Positions 39,373 through 50,794 of a stretch of 64,000 nt of DNA are shown here, in pieces. Within the stretch, counting starts at the first letter, position 1. The number at the start of each line of letters is the position of its first letter. Origin of the DNA: Xanthostigma xanthostigma (taxonomy: Eukaryota; Arthropoda; Insecta; Raphidioptera; Raphidiidae); contig OY754476.1 in assembly GCA_963575645.1 (NCBI GenBank), positions 5,208,001 to 5,272,000 on the forward strand, written 5' to 3'. Under the pieces are notes generated by a model that was not told the DNA's origin, did not search any database, and worked only from the letters and a program-made list of their open reading frames with translations. The position numbers and the translations under genes are program-made.

Positions 39373-39952
39373 CAGTATGTAAACGCGTAAGGTGCACATA
39401 GGGAAATTAGTATTGGGAAACAATACTTGGATCAGAGTTAGCCATGACTGCATTAAGTGTTATTTCTATTGAATTATCGTGGTAATCTTGAGGATTTCTA
39501 TTTTATTTTAATTTATTTTTATTTTACTTGGCTTTTTTAATAATAAAATACTTATAAATCATTATTTTATTTTTTTTGTACAAAAATAAAACAAAAAAAC
39601 AACACCGTCTGTTTGGAAACATTGCATTCAAAAATTGTCTGACTGGTATTATGTATGCGCGTTGGTAAATCAGTGACCCAATGTCTTTAGGTTCAACACG
39701 AATAGGCGGAGATATTTGATCTCGCACCATATTATTTAAGTATTTTTGGGAACTTAATGTCCTATTTATAAAAAAAGTCCGATTATGTTGTAATCATTTG
39801 AATATTTTCTTCAGTAGTATACACATTGATTTTGCAAAAGAATATTATCTGTCAAATTGAAAAACAAGATTTCAAGGCTCACTCTGATCCAGTCATTTTT
39901 TCCCAATGTTAATTTCCCTATGTGCACCTTACGTGCTGTACTGTACATACTG
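39373..39952 (-). mobile_element. Tc1/mariner-like element with transposase fragment, copy 2
   Basis: Ends CAGTATGTAAACGCGTAAGG and a complement ending ACATACTG, with TA on both sides (39371-39372, 39953-39954). The same transposase relic as at 29637 lies on the minus strand (MVRDQISPP; IPVRQFLNAMFPNR). Confidence 0.8.
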
Positions 39953-40160
39953 TATATACAGGAATATAACAGTAGAACACTTTTTATGGGCACCGTGCTA
40001 TTATTAAGAATATTTTTTTTAATTTTCAAATTTATCTGGGTGACTCAAGTGAGTAGCAAATTTAGGACAGGGGTTCAAAATAATTTTATTATTAACACAT
40101 TATTATCCAATCATTACTAAGGTGTGGCCAATAAGAATCTTAACTGTATTTATCAGAACG

Positions 40161-40284
40161 CAATGGTGTAACTATACCGTTTAAGGCTCGTGGAAAATTT
40201 TACGAAATATTGTAAGAATAAATGTTAGGATGCTTCTGTCCTGTAGCATTTTGCCCGTTCTGCCATCAAATTGTTACGCCACTG
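40161..40284. mobile_element. Minimal hAT MITE (124 bp)
   Basis: Ends CAATGGTGTAACTATAC and AATTGTTACGCCACTG. Flanks TCAGAACG and TCAGAATG agree at 7 of 8 bases. Related by its ends to 13774-14024. Confidence 0.75.
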
Positions 40285-40356
40285 TCAGAATGATAAAAGT
40301 AATAAAGGCAGCTACACACGGTCAGATAAACTGTACAGTTAAAGCTCTTCAATTAA

Positions 40357-40774
40357 GGCCGTGTTCAGATGAGGCGTTTTACGCGCGAGTCCACTCGCGC
40401 GTTTCAATTTCTATTGCGTCCAGATACCGCATTTTACGCGCGTTTCTGCGCTGAGCTCGCTGTGGCGCCAGTTACAAACATGGACTCGGAAACTGCGGTT
40501 GTGTTGTGGCTTGCATACCCTCGATCGAAACATCGCAACGGACTCGCGCGTAGTACTGGACGCAGCAATTGGCACCCGAGTATCTCGACTCGCACGGCGC
40601 TCGCGCGTAAAACGCGCGAGTCGAGAGTCCCGCTCATTGCACGCGTTTTACGCGCGAGTTAGGAAACGCGCGTAGGCATCTGGACGGGATATATGTAGCT
40701 CTGGTATCTCGAGTACGCGCGACTGTCAACGCGCGAGTGGACTCGCGCATAAAACGCCTCATCTGAACACGCCC
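40357..40774. mobile_element. CpG-rich fold-back element, TAA target site
   Basis: The left end GGCCGTGTTCAGATGAGGCG pairs with CGCCTCATCTGAACACGCCC at the right. TAA flanks both sides (40354-40356, 40775-40777). Arms are filled with ACGCGCGAGT-type words. Frames on both strands are by-products of the palindrome. Confidence 0.85.
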
Positions 40775-41213
40775 TAAATCGTATGTACGTGGGGCCTACA
40801 CACGTTGAGATAAATCTATCAGTCCCTTACCTACAGTTTATGATAATATGGCCTCGACTACTTACGACGTTCTAGCGGTGGTCAGATTAATATCTGCCAT
40901 GAAAAAGACTCATAAAAGATGACGCAGCATATGGTGTAAATATAGATGAGAATACCTATCTAAATCTTTTTTCTTTAGTTACACCATTTACGGAAAAGAA
41001 ACATAACTGTCATGCGAAATGCTATCCCTCCACATCAGAGGTTTTTTTTTTACTATTTATAAGCTCGCATGGGATCCTTTTTAATTTTGAGTATGCAGCA
41101 TCTCTTTTCGCACAGTCGCGGTATAGACTGTATTTTCCAGAGATAATATTCGTTTCTATTTTCTGTAAATTCCTCAAACCACTCTCGTTGACTTCATGGA
41201 CTGTGTTGACATT

Positions 41214-41624
41214 GGGTGTGTTTGGCCGAAGTAAGTACTTACTAAACTTAGTAAACCAGTAAGCATAAAAAAATTAAAATCTTACAAGCTGACTATAGCG
41301 CTTTTCGGCCAGGACAGACTTACTGGCTTGTCATAACTCAAAACACCGGTTTACGTTATATCCCGTACATAACCTCATAGATTGAATATAATTGACAGTA
41401 CTAAATTTATCATTATAATTTAATTCATGTAAATAAATTACAAATGGATAAATGAGAGGTATGGTACTGTTTGTTTTGTTTACATCAACAATAAGCAAAA
41501 TGGCGTCTTATATTAAGCCATGCTTACTGCGTTAGCACTTATTTTGTGTTCCGGCCGAAAATTTTGTAAGTGTAGTAAGTGACTTACTAAATTTAGTAAG
41601 TACTTACTTCGGCCAAACACGCCC
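41214..41624. mobile_element. Fold-back element, ATT target site
   Basis: The left end GGGTGTGTTTGGCCGAAGTA pairs with TACTTCGGCCAAACACGCCC-type sequence at the right. ATT flanks both sides. Repeats of ACTTACTAAA and TTTAGTAAGT occur in the arms. Confidence 0.8.
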
Positions 41625-41894
41625 ATTGTTTTGGTGCACGTGAAGCTTGACAGTAAAATATAATTAATGATTGTAATTTGCAATCACTATCATTTATCAA
41701 ACGAGTTTTTGTATTTCATCAGTTCAACTGATACACACGTTCAACACCATACACACGTTGCGATTTAACTAAACAGTTTTATAACTGGCAGTTTAACTGA
41801 CCGTGTAGCTGCCTTTACAAAATTGTAATTTTAAGTGCGAGAGAGAACAAGACTTTTTTTCTCTCTCTGACATTCATTACAGTAGATAGCTTTA

Positions 41895-42570
41895 GGCCTA
41901 GCTCACATGAAGAGCGTTCAACGCGCGTTGGCTCAACGCGCGATTACAATTTCTATACAATTGCATAATATAACTGTTTATATGATAACGCGCGTTCAAC
42001 GCGGCGCCAACGCGCGTTATCATATAAACAGTTATATACAATTTATTGTATAGAATTGGGCTTTTGAATGAAATTTTTTTTTGTCATAAATGGAAAGATC
42101 GTATATAAGTTTTATAACAAAACTATTTTTCTTTTTTTTATTTTCGTTATAATTCAAAAGTTATATCAAATTAAAAATAAATTTTTGTACTCAGTTCCGA
42201 GAACGCGCCGACTTTTCCCGAACATGATGTGACGTCATAATGGTAATTTATATTATTATAATAATACATGTAGAAGCCATTGATAGTATACTGCGTATAT
42301 ACATTTTAACATTATGACGTCACAACGGTCATAAACAATTTTAGTGCGTTTGCAGTCACGTGATTTTTTTTAATATTTTATCAATTTTAAATTGCTTATA
42401 ATTAATTTAAAAAAAGTTTTTTGAAAGTTTTTCGCATCGATTATCAATATTATTTATAATAAAGTTTTAAAATATAACAAAACAATCGATAATTATTTTT
42501 TTTTCAAAAGCCTAATTGTAAACGCGCGTTGAGCCAACGCGCGTTGAACGCTTTTCATGTGTGCTAGGCC
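41895..42570. mobile_element. Palindromic Harbinger-like MITE, subtype B, interrupted
   Basis: Starts GGCCTAGCTCACATGAAGAG and ends with CATGTGTGCTAGGCC. TTA lies at the left and ATA at the right, probably a mutated duplication. The right arm is split by another element at 42058-42513. Confidence 0.8.
42058..42513. mobile_element. Nested MITE inside the palindromic element
   Basis: The unbroken arm at 55790-55800 reads TAGAAATTGTAAAC; here ATT is present on both sides of the insert. Ends GGGCTTTTGAATG and CAAAAGCCT are inverted repeats. The interior is AT-rich with GACGTCATAATGG-type words. Confidence 0.75.
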
Positions 42571-43543
42571 ATATTGTTATGTCCGTTTTTTTTGTATTTT
42601 ATCACAACATTTTGAAATTATTTGTGCTGCAAAAAAACTTTGAATACCTATGAAACGAAGTGCCAAGGGTACATATATAGTCATTTTTAGATTTAATTAA
42701 AAGTGTATGGTTTATACATTTTGCATACTTATTATGTTTGTTTTTTAATTAAGTTTATATTTACTATTTGTATATAACTTCATTTAATATAATGAAAAGG
42801 CATTAAAATATAATTGAAGCGGTTATTTCAAGAATTGTGTTAAATCTTAAATTTGTTAATATCAGTAGATATATTTTCAGAGATTTAAAAGTCTGTGAAA
42901 GCTTGTTTATAAATTGGAAAAAATTGCAATTTTTACGGTATTCTGCAAGGGAAAAACAAGCTATTGTAAAAATGTCATTGTCTGTGTTATTTTCGATTAT
43001 TGTAACATTAATTTTACGTTTTTTACCAATGATTAAGTAATCTGACGAAAACCATACGTTTTTTCAAATAAAAAATACAATTTTACAATTTTGAAATAAA
43101 TTTTTTTATTGAAAAATGGTTTATTTTTATTGACTTACATTATTTAAATAAGCATTAACAATAAATCATAAACAATTTTACTTACATAAAAATAAATATA
43201 GTTCTACACAATATATTTTTCAAATCACTTGTGTTACAACCGAAATAAATAGCTTTAGCTAATCTTTGATTATAAAAAATGTCCAAATTGATCGATAATT
43301 TTATTTATATAAAAAATATCTTTTAAACGAAACTTCAATTTTCACAAACACATTCATGGTTTATCCGCCAGTACGTTGATATTGTTTTTATGTAAGTATA
43401 TTGTTTTGGAATGTGTATCCACTTATTTAGAATTTTACATATAATGCGTAACGTTTTTTCAATTGTCGTCTAATTTTTGTGTGATAACTTTTCATTTAAA
43501 TAAAACACATTTTTTTGAACTATTAAATTCACAGCGGCGGTAA
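42571..43543. other. AT-rich stretch, nothing recognised
   Basis: The only frame of note (42837-43040, LILRFLPMIK at its end) lacks family similarity and splice context. It may hold the far 3' flank of the GPCR gene. Confidence 0.4.
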
Positions 43544-43818
43544 CAAGGGCGTAAATATTTTTTTCTGGGGGGGGGGTAAAGCAAAAAAGTCAATATTTTT
43601 TTTAAGTTTTATTAATATCACACTAGAATACTCACGAAGCAAGGTGTCAAGTAAAATATAAATTCCCACACAAATTTTACAAATTCCTTTTCAAAAAGAA
43701 TTTCAAAATTTTATTTTTTAGCCAGGTATTCGTATTATTTTCAGTTTTATTTTTTTATTATTATGATCCTGGGGGGGGGGTAACTATCCCCTTTACCCCC
43801 CTTATATCTACGCCCTAG
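43544..43818. mobile_element. hAT MITE with poly-G tracts (275 bp)
   Basis: Ends CAAGGGCGTAAATAT and ATATCTACGCCCTAG, perfect 8-bp duplication GGCGGTAA (43536-43543, 43819-43826). A run of at least nine G occurs near each end. It lies about 110 bp downstream of the GPCR stop. Confidence 0.85.
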
Positions 43819-43929
43819 GGCGGTAAACTTAAAATTAACATTTTCTATAATCAAAGGTACAACTTATAGAGAACACCAATACTAATCGTACTCAAAACTC
43901 TTAGTTGGGTTGAATTAAGGAGCGTTGAA

Positions 43930-46900
43930 TCATATCCTTGCGATTTTTATTTGCGGGTTACCGTTAGGGGGTCTGTTTGGTGTGAATACAACAGACATTA
44001 ATGTCCTACTAGGTATGTCTGTTGCAGTAGTTGGTGTAGGCCTAGTCCATCCGCATCGTAAGACTTCATAATACGCTTGTCTGTATTGCTTATTCATTGT
44101 AACGTAAATTATTGGATTAATACACGCTGATAGAAATAATAACAAATACCCTACTATATGCGCTACTGTAATAAACAAAAAAAAAAAACGAAATTATACA
44201 CTGGAAAAATATGTTTACATATTATGGTCATATAAAACTTTGGCTATTTGGCTATTTACAGAGGTTTAGAATTATACCTATGGAATGGTGAACAAATATG
44301 GCAGTGAAGATTTTCGGTATATTTTCCCAGTCAACAAACATCGATAGAATTATTCGGTTTGTTATTCTAAGCAAAATTCATATAATATAATATGTAGGGG
44401 AGGGGGGGTCCGATGGGTTGGGGCGGAAAATGCGTTAGAAAGTATTGCATTTTTTTCCAGTGATAAAAATAGTTCTATTAGTGAGAGATATAGTGATGTT
44501 AAAAAAAAATAGTCTGACTAATCTGTAAGTATGGGTAATATGTCTGGCAGGTAAAAAATTGGAAAAACATAATCAAAACTATTGCCCTTATTTTCACAGC
44601 CCTAAAAATTTGTCAATTGACAGTTTATATTATAATTACAGCTGCAATTAATATAGTCTGGCTAATGTGGAACACCCCGGAAGCCTTGCCACACTCGTCC
44701 AACGCTCGTCAGGCGCGCTCATTTAACTATCTGAGTTGTAGGTCTGGCGGGGCTTTCGTGATTGTAAATGACAGCCAGACGTGTATTTTCTATGAAATTA
44801 TAGTATTATTTATCATGTGACAAATTTTCAAGTCCGGGAAAATAAGAGCAAACATTTTGTAATTTTTACGATTTTCAAGATGCCGCCAGACTCATTTGCC
44901 AATTTCGTTAATCAGCCAGACTTACTTTTGATTACAGTTTATGATAGTATAAAATGATACCTACGTTAAATTCAAGAATGGGAAAATAAGGGTTACGGAT
45001 TTCAAAAATCGGTCAAATTTTTGCATCCGCAAATTTTCAGCCAGACTGACTTTCCTCCACTTGGGATGATTCACTTTAATTAATGTCAAATATTTATGAC
45101 TGGGAAAATAAGTGAACTCGTCTTTTATTTTATCTTGTGAACCCATCCAAAAATTTTAGCCAGACTCACAAATTGTCGTTTTGTATCACCATCCAAAAAT
45201 TTATTTCATATTCACCGACTGGGAAAATAAGTACAAAAAAATTCACTGCCTCCTGGACTATAAAAAATGACATCGATAAATGATGGGGTATTACCTACTT
45301 ACTATTTAGAAATGCCATCGAATGATCTAATATTAAATTATCTAAGTTATTTACCTGGGTATGCAATCCTTTGATCAGCAATTTTTACAGTCGTTATTGG
45401 TAAATAGCATACAAGAAATCCAAGAAAAATTGCGAAAATCATTTTTGTCAGATTCCATTCAGTTTTTTTTTCAGTGCCCGTTGCGCCTCCACCACTTGTA
45501 TGACGCTGCAGCCTTGCGTGCGATCTTATAATAAAAATAATAAAAAAAGTTACGAGAAAGGTTCAAATAATAGTACATTTAAATATATTATATCTACCTT
45601 TTGACAACGACAAAAATTAAAGTGTAACAGCCAATAATAATTACACAAGGAATAATAAAGGCGATCACAAACAGTGGTGTTTTTGCATTTCGTCCAGATT
45701 TGTCATCTGTAATACTGCAAGTCCCCAGATCTTTGTCATATCCAAATTTTCCTGAAACACACCATAAATATCTTAATAAGAAATTGCGAACGAATATGAT
45801 CTTGTTCGCCTCAAGTCTTTAATTATATAAACCTCTTGAAGTTTGCATTATTCACAAATAGGGTTCGGGGATGTAATGAATTCTGCAATCATCAATCTGA
45901 AGCAGAGGTGAGCTAACTGGGAGAGCAACTATCAAGGTACGTTGGAAGTGCATCATCAAATGAAAACCATTCCTCTAGAGCAGGCAAAGACCACATAGTG
46001 GCAAAATGAAATAAATGTTATTCATCATCGTTTTGGCAAGAAATAAATGAGAACTTCTAAATAACTAGGTAGTATACATGCGAGTCGAAGCAAAATGTTA
46101 TGAGATTTTTGAGTGTCATAGCTTTTGAGGTCGGCAGTAGGCTGCAGCTTTTGTGGATGTGACAGATTTCAGTTTAGGCGCGAAATAAAAATATTTCCAA
46201 ACTATTTACAAAACAGTCACGGGCCGCGGCTAGCCAAGCGCTGCTCTAGTGTCTACAGCTCGATAATACGAGTGTTCTTATATCATTGCGGCTTTGATAG
46301 ACGCATTCGGTAAGCGCTTAAAACAAGCTTACCCCAGATTCCAAGAAAGGTGGGAACTTGCATTCCATAACTGAAGATCCAGCAAAACGCAATCAGTGCT
46401 ATGACAGTTTTTTTAGTGTAGACCCTCGGATAGATGTGAGGCCAAGCAATAAGGAGATAACGGTTGATTGATATCATAGTTATTGATAACAATGATACTC
46501 CTACATTTCCATATCTCAGAAATGGAATCAGAGAACATAGAAAGTCACCGTGTACCCAGGTGCGATGCAGGAAATGACTTGCTGAGAATGGCAAAACAGT
46601 CACACAGAATAATAGATCGGCACAACACAAACTGAAATAAAAACATAATTTAAAGTATCAAGCAACAAATGATAGATTTTGAAATCTTCTCAACAAAATA
46701 TTTTACGTTTCATAATTTATGAAAGAATTTATTGTGAATTCTTATTATTATATTGTTTCATTGCTTTGCCGCTCCATTAGCGAACCGTATTATAATGATG
46801 AGATATCTCTTAAATTTTAGTCACAGACTACAGGCAGTATGAAGTGAAATAGACACTGAAAATCTTCATCTTTTTTATACGCATATGTCTTTACAAAATA

Positions 46901-47046
46901 TTTACCTGATGATAAATGCAGCGGCTATCGTGCGAATTTTGGAATGCCTTGCTAACGCCACAATAGTGAGTAGATTTCCAAAAAGTCCGGTAACCATCAA
47001 TGCGATAGTGACAGTCGCAGAAAGGTACATAAGTACTTCGGAACAC
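43930..47046 (-). CDS. Tre1: Rhodopsin-family GPCR, Tre1/moody type, 5' end missing
   Basis: Exons in transcript order: 47046-46906, 46631-46333, 45751-45598, 45524-45355, 44165-43930; phases agree and give 332 residues to the stop. The first exon enters in phase 2, so at least one upstream exon with the start is not found. All seven helices are covered: TM1 GLFGNLLTIVAL, TM2 AAFIISLCCADLLFCVTVLP, the TM3 end SITMISINRYLL, TM4 to extracellular loop 2 VPTFLGIWGKFGYD, TM5 IIPCVIIIGCY, TM6 FLGFLVCYLPIT, TM7 SACINPIIYV. NRY replaces the usual DRY and NPIIY the usual NPxxY; both are hallmarks of Drosophila Tre1, which guides germ-cell and neuroblast polarity. The related blood-brain-barrier receptor moody is the main alternative. 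The intracellular tail is short and Pro/Thr-rich. Confidence 0.85.
44542..45231. repeat. Spaced GCCAGAC / GGGAAAATAAG repeat field
   Basis: GTCTGGC at 44542, 44656 and 44742 is followed by its complement GCCAGAC at 44774, 44885, 44915, 45040 and 45159. GGGAAAATAAG recurs at 44836, 44980, 45102 and 45221 (spacing 144, 122, 119). Sequence between these words is AT-rich and poorly conserved. It lies in the last GPCR intron. No transposon ends are visible. Confidence 0.6.
45981..46243. mobile_element. hAT MITE in a GPCR intron (263 bp)
   Basis: Starts CAGGCAAAGACC and ends GCTAGCCAAGCGCTG. Flanks CTCTAGAG and CTCTAGTG agree at 7 of 8 positions. GGGCCGCGGC near the right end is a common hAT subterminal style. 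Confidence 0.7.
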
Positions 47047-47244
47047 CTACGAAACATTGTTTGAGTCTTTTTAAAAAATATCTTTTATTTTTTTGTAAAT
47101 AAAATATTAAACCATAACCGTATTTCAGTGATACACAGTTGAACTAATAATATTTTGATATCATGACTGTATTATAGGTACATAAAAATTGATAAATACA
47201 GTTGAAACCTTTTTACATCAACAATTTTTAATATAAAATACACG
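47047..47244. other. GPCR 5' intron, start of unresolved region
   Basis: The exon with the start codon should lie at or beyond here on the minus strand. I could not find an ATG exon with a phase-2 donor that I trust anywhere up to 59 kb. The GC-richer stretch 52700-53560 is a possible promoter region. Confidence 0.3.
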
Positions 47245-47252
47245 CTTTATGT

Positions 47253-47744
47253 CAGTGGTTTCTAAACTTGATGTTACTACGCCTCCCTTAAAAATAATTA
47301 ATCATTTGGCGCCCCCCCTGAAGATTTCATAAAATAAAAACACAAACATTTTTACTCTTATAAAATTTATTCATACAAACTAATGGAAAACGATATTTTA
47401 TTATTGTTTTTAATGAGATGGATGTGCTTGTCTATTAGCACAAAGTTTATCAAATCTTGGTGTTTGTGACGATATAGCTACTCGTAGCTCTTTTTCTACA
47501 ACTAAACGAGCTCGATATTTGGATTTCATTGCAGCCAAGGCAGAAAATCCCGTTTCGCATAAATAAATAATTGAACTATGCGCGATAAACCACGATGGTA
47601 TTTTTTCATTTATTCTCTCATTTTTTACATAGAAAACTTTAGCAGTAATTTGGAAAATTGTTCACTGTGACTAATTTTCGCGGCTCGCTGTAGACTAGTC
47701 CGCGCCTCCCTAGGGAGGCGCGCCTCCCAGTTTGGAAAACGCTG
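47253..47744 (-). mobile_element. hAT element with ZBED5-like transposase tail (492 bp)
   Basis: Ends CAGTGGTTTCTAAACT-like and CAGTTTGGAAAACGCTG. Flanks CTTTATGT and CTTTGTGT match at 7 of 8 bases. On the minus strand 47566-47410 encodes the C-terminal hAT dimerisation tail (YLCETGFSALAAMKSKYRAR, then QTPRFDKLC) down to a natural stop. The rest of the transposase is deleted. Confidence 0.9.
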
Positions 47745-47999
47745 CTTTGTGTCATCATAACTCTTCAATAGATGGACCGATTTTCATGCGTTTTTCTTTA
47801 CTCGACAAACACTTTTTGTGGAAAAGTTTATAGGAATAGAAATATAAAATGCAAATTCAATCTAAGTAAAAGAGATACCAAATAAATAATTCAAAAACTA
47901 CATGATATTATTAATATATTACAAGATCTTGATCTACGTGGTGGACCCATCATTCTTATCCCAGACCGAATATATTTTTTATACAATATAATATATAAA

Positions 48000-48366
48000 T
48001 AATTCAAATTCAAAATTCAAATTCAAATATTTATTGTCAAAAGGAAAATAACATTTCGTATGACTTGTCAAGTACAAAAGCTAATAATCAATATTTAAAA
48101 TCATTTACTGAATATAAACAAAGAGAGCATAATCGACTTTTTATTTGTGGTTTAAATTTGGAATATGGCAGTGAAGTCACCTGTACTGGCAGTGTATTAT
48201 ACATTCTCAACGCCGAAAATTCAGGGCTTTTATAAAACAAAGATAGATTGCACTTAGGTAGAATAAGTTTATTATTATGGCGAGTTTGATAGTCGTGCTT
48301 AGAGCTAAGAGGAGAATACCTATTTTTATGTCTATGAATGTAGCATAAAGAAAAATAAATGTACAT
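48000..48366 (-). mobile_element. 5'-truncated LINE, reverse transcriptase C-terminus
   Basis: The minus-strand frame 48366-48088 encodes the terminal part of a non-LTR retrotransposon ORF2 (HDYQTRHNNKLILPKCN, SPEFSALRMYNTLP, FKPQIKSRLC). It is followed by a short 3' UTR and a tail of irregular GAATTT repeats at 48000-48030. The clade is not determined. Confidence 0.75.
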
Positions 48367-48419
48367 TGAAGGGATAGTTAAAATATTATGTTTTACAAAA
48401 AACTCTTTACAGCCTAGGG

Positions 48420-49355
48420 GGGTTATTACCCTATATCCGGCCTAGGGTATTTTTAATCAAAAATTGTTTAATTATTTTTTTTACTAGTACAAGAACTTTT
48501 TCCTTCGAAAATATATAGTATGTATACCTACCAATGCCATCATCAGCTAGCTGTTAAGTTCTCATTCAGGTCGTCAAAAATCGGTCAAATATTTACAATA
48601 TTATTATATTCTTAGTAATTGGTAATAATACAAGTTCAACTGTATGTTTAATCAGAATAATTTATGTGTTTCCCAGTAAGGATGTTCGTGGTTGATAAAA
48701 TTATTGCAATAATTAATAATCATTAATCACTCATTATACTAAGTTTTATAGTTTAGTAATACGATTATAATGCGTGAATAAGTTTAACAAAAAACACATT
48801 TTGCAAGTACAACACGCGGCACGGGAGTCATTTACGTTCAGGTTGAACAAACGCAGTAGTAGACCAACCTCGGAACCCCTAAACAAAGATCTACAGTGTT
48901 CGAAAAAGGTTATTACTTTGCCAATACATCTCAGTAAGATTTGAATCAAATTTTGCGATCCGATGTCATTTTTAGGTTTGGCGGCCATTTTTAAACCCCG
49001 CCAGTAAAAACTGTATTTAAGCATTTCCTCCCTTTTACACTTCTGTCATTATTTTACCGTTATAATTAAAATCTTTTAAAAACCAATTTTCAAAGAGGAG
49101 GTAGGTATATAGTGTCGTTTGATCAGGATAATTATGTGGTTCAGACTAAACTATACGTAAAATAGTTAAAATTATTTGAGTTCTATAGAAAATATGAAAT
49201 ATTCATCATTCAAAGTACAGCAAATAAGTTTAATCAAAATAGGTTCAGTGGTGTCTTAAGCGCCTCAAAAACTCGTAAGATATTCTACTGAAAGGGACTG
49301 CCAGCAGAGCCGTAGGTAAAAAAAATAATACATTATTATTAACGTTGAAGCCGTG
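48420..49355. other. AT-rich stretch, nothing recognised
   Basis: No gene, and no transposon ends that I can delimit. The frame at 48746-49024 on the minus strand lacks family similarity. Confidence 0.4.
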
Positions 49356-49358
49356 AGT

Positions 49359-49949
49359 AAAGGCCGCTTTACACAGGTGTAGTAGCAGGCGCGGTCCGAA
49401 GGGGGGGGGGGTCACAGGGGACATGACCCCCCCCCAAAATCTAAGGTCAAATTGAAAAATTTCAAAAATTTGCCAAATAATGTTTGTGCAATAGATAATG
49501 TTTATTTTATTCCAGATACCTATTTTTTATTAGTGTAGTGAGTGACCCCCTCCAAAATTTCAGGCTGCAACCGCGCCTGTGTAGTAGCTAAAGCAAGTAG
49601 CTAACTTTAGCTACTTGCATTGTGTGAACAGTTTAGTATAGTAAAGTACTGGCGTTTTAGTAAAAGTTTTAGTCAAGTAGCTGGCTTGTCATCTTATTCA
49701 TAAAGCAAGTTGGTCCCCCACCACGCGTCGTAGCAACTAAAACGTGTACTAAACCCGTCTGGACAATCCCAGTTTAGAACAGTGTGGTTGTCTTGTTTAA
49801 TGATCTTTGAAGAAATTTTAATAATATTAATTTAGCTACTAAAAATATTGATAATGTGTGTAGACATTAGCTAAACGGTAATTCACTCAAATTTAGTTAC
49901 TTGCTCAAGCTACTTGCTTTAGCTACTACACCTGTGTAAATCCGCCTTT
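49359..49949. mobile_element. Harbinger-like MITE, AGT target site
   Basis: The left end AAAGGCCGCTTTACACAGG faces a right end reading CTGTGTAAATCCGCCTTT. AGT flanks both sides (49356-49358, 49950-49952). Arms repeat AGCTACTTGC and AGTAGCTAAA. A hAT element has landed in its left arm at 49386. Confidence 0.8.
49386..49579. mobile_element. hAT MITE nested in the Harbinger-like element (194 bp)
   Basis: Ends CAGGCGCGGTCCGAAG and TGCAACCGCGCCTG, perfect 8-bp duplication TGTAGTAG (49378-49385, 49580-49587). It contains poly-G and poly-C tracts near the left end, as does 43544-43818. Confidence 0.9.
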
Positions 49950-49976
49950 AGTCTAGTTACTGGTATATAATAAATA

Positions 49977-50255
49977 TAGTTTAAAAAAACTAAAAAACAC
50001 ACTTTATATCGAACTATAAGTAAAAAATATTTTTTTTTTAAATAAGCTTAAAACAATAATGAATAAAAAATACCAGTATTATTGTAAAAAAGCGTGGGGC
50101 GCTTTGTTACACATTTTCGTACATCGAGCGCCCCACGCTTTTTTCACAATAATACTAGTATTTTTATTCATTATTGTTTTATGCTTATTTTAAAAAAAAT
50201 TGTTTTTTACTTTTTAGTACGATATAAAGCGTGTTTTTTAGTTTTTTTTAAACTA
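49977..50255. repeat. Long fold-back repeat
   Basis: Arms of about 115 bp pair around a centre near 50113. The inner stem is AAAAAAGCGTGGGGCGCT against AGCGCCCCACGCTTTTTT. Outer parts pair AATAATGAATAAAAA with TTTTTATTCATTATT. Confidence 0.85.
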
Positions 50256-50321
50256 TATTTATTTTCCACTTTTTAGTTCGATTTATTGTCAAAAATTTGC
50301 CGAAAAAAAAACAATTTTTTT

Positions 50322-50412
50322 TTCGGCGTGGACGGGATTAGACCCCACGACCCGTGATTCCGAGAGTTGACGTCAGCAAAGACCCGTGCCTTAGACCGCA
50401 CGGCTAACCACT
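50322..50412 (-). mobile_element. tRNA-derived SINE head or tRNA pseudogene
   Basis: Read on the minus strand: GTGGTTAGCCGTGCGGTCTA carries a box A (TAGCCGTGCGG), and GGGTCTAATCCCGTCCAC stands where box B and the T arm belong, about 60 bp later. The layout is that of a tRNA-Leu/Ser type. Box B is altered (GGTTCGA expected), and the acceptor stem does not close well, so it is not called as a tRNA gene. Confidence 0.55.
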
Positions 50413-50479
50413 GTAGTTACAGTGCTGGCATATTATACTACAGTAATAAACCACTTGCTGTAGTCCAAACGAAGGTTAC

Positions 50480-50512
50480 AAACAAACAAACAAACAAACA
50501 TACATACAAACA
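50480..50512. repeat. (CAAA)n / (CATA)n simple repeat
   Basis: Several CAAA units followed by CATA units. Possibly a retroposon tail. Confidence 0.7.
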
Positions 50513-50794
50513 TAAAGCGTGTAAAAATAATGAAAAAAACGAACCTTCCAAATTCTCCCATACCAGTAGTAGCTTCTGGTTGTAACACATGGTTTCCGTC
50601 GACAAGGTTGTCAGTATTTTCGAAATGCATTTGTTTAAACGCAACTTGATCACAAATAAATAAATAAATAAATTTAAATCGTTCACAGCTAGTTGATTAT
50701 TTATTCTCCATAATTAGAATGACCATTTCTCTTACAAAAATCAGTGACACAATTATATTGAATTCAATATTATATAAAAATGTAATATTAAATA

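Larger units (their letters stand above)
40304..41816. mobile_element. Composite Harbinger-like element with nested fold-backs
   Basis: The outer ends are AAAGGCAGCTACACACGGTC and GACCGTGTAGCTGCCTTT. Inside are two complete elements (40357-40774 and 41214-41624) and a further head-like block, GGCCTACACACGTTGAGATA, at about 40793. No outer TSD can be fixed. The interior has no coding content. Confidence 0.7.

Noticed and set aside
44542-45231. Regularly spaced words suggestive of a CRISPR array
   Set aside because: Only short cores are conserved, spacing varies, orientation flips and the setting is a eukaryotic intron.
50322-50412. Functional tRNA gene
   Set aside because: Box B is altered and the acceptor stem does not close; a SINE head or pseudogene is more likely.
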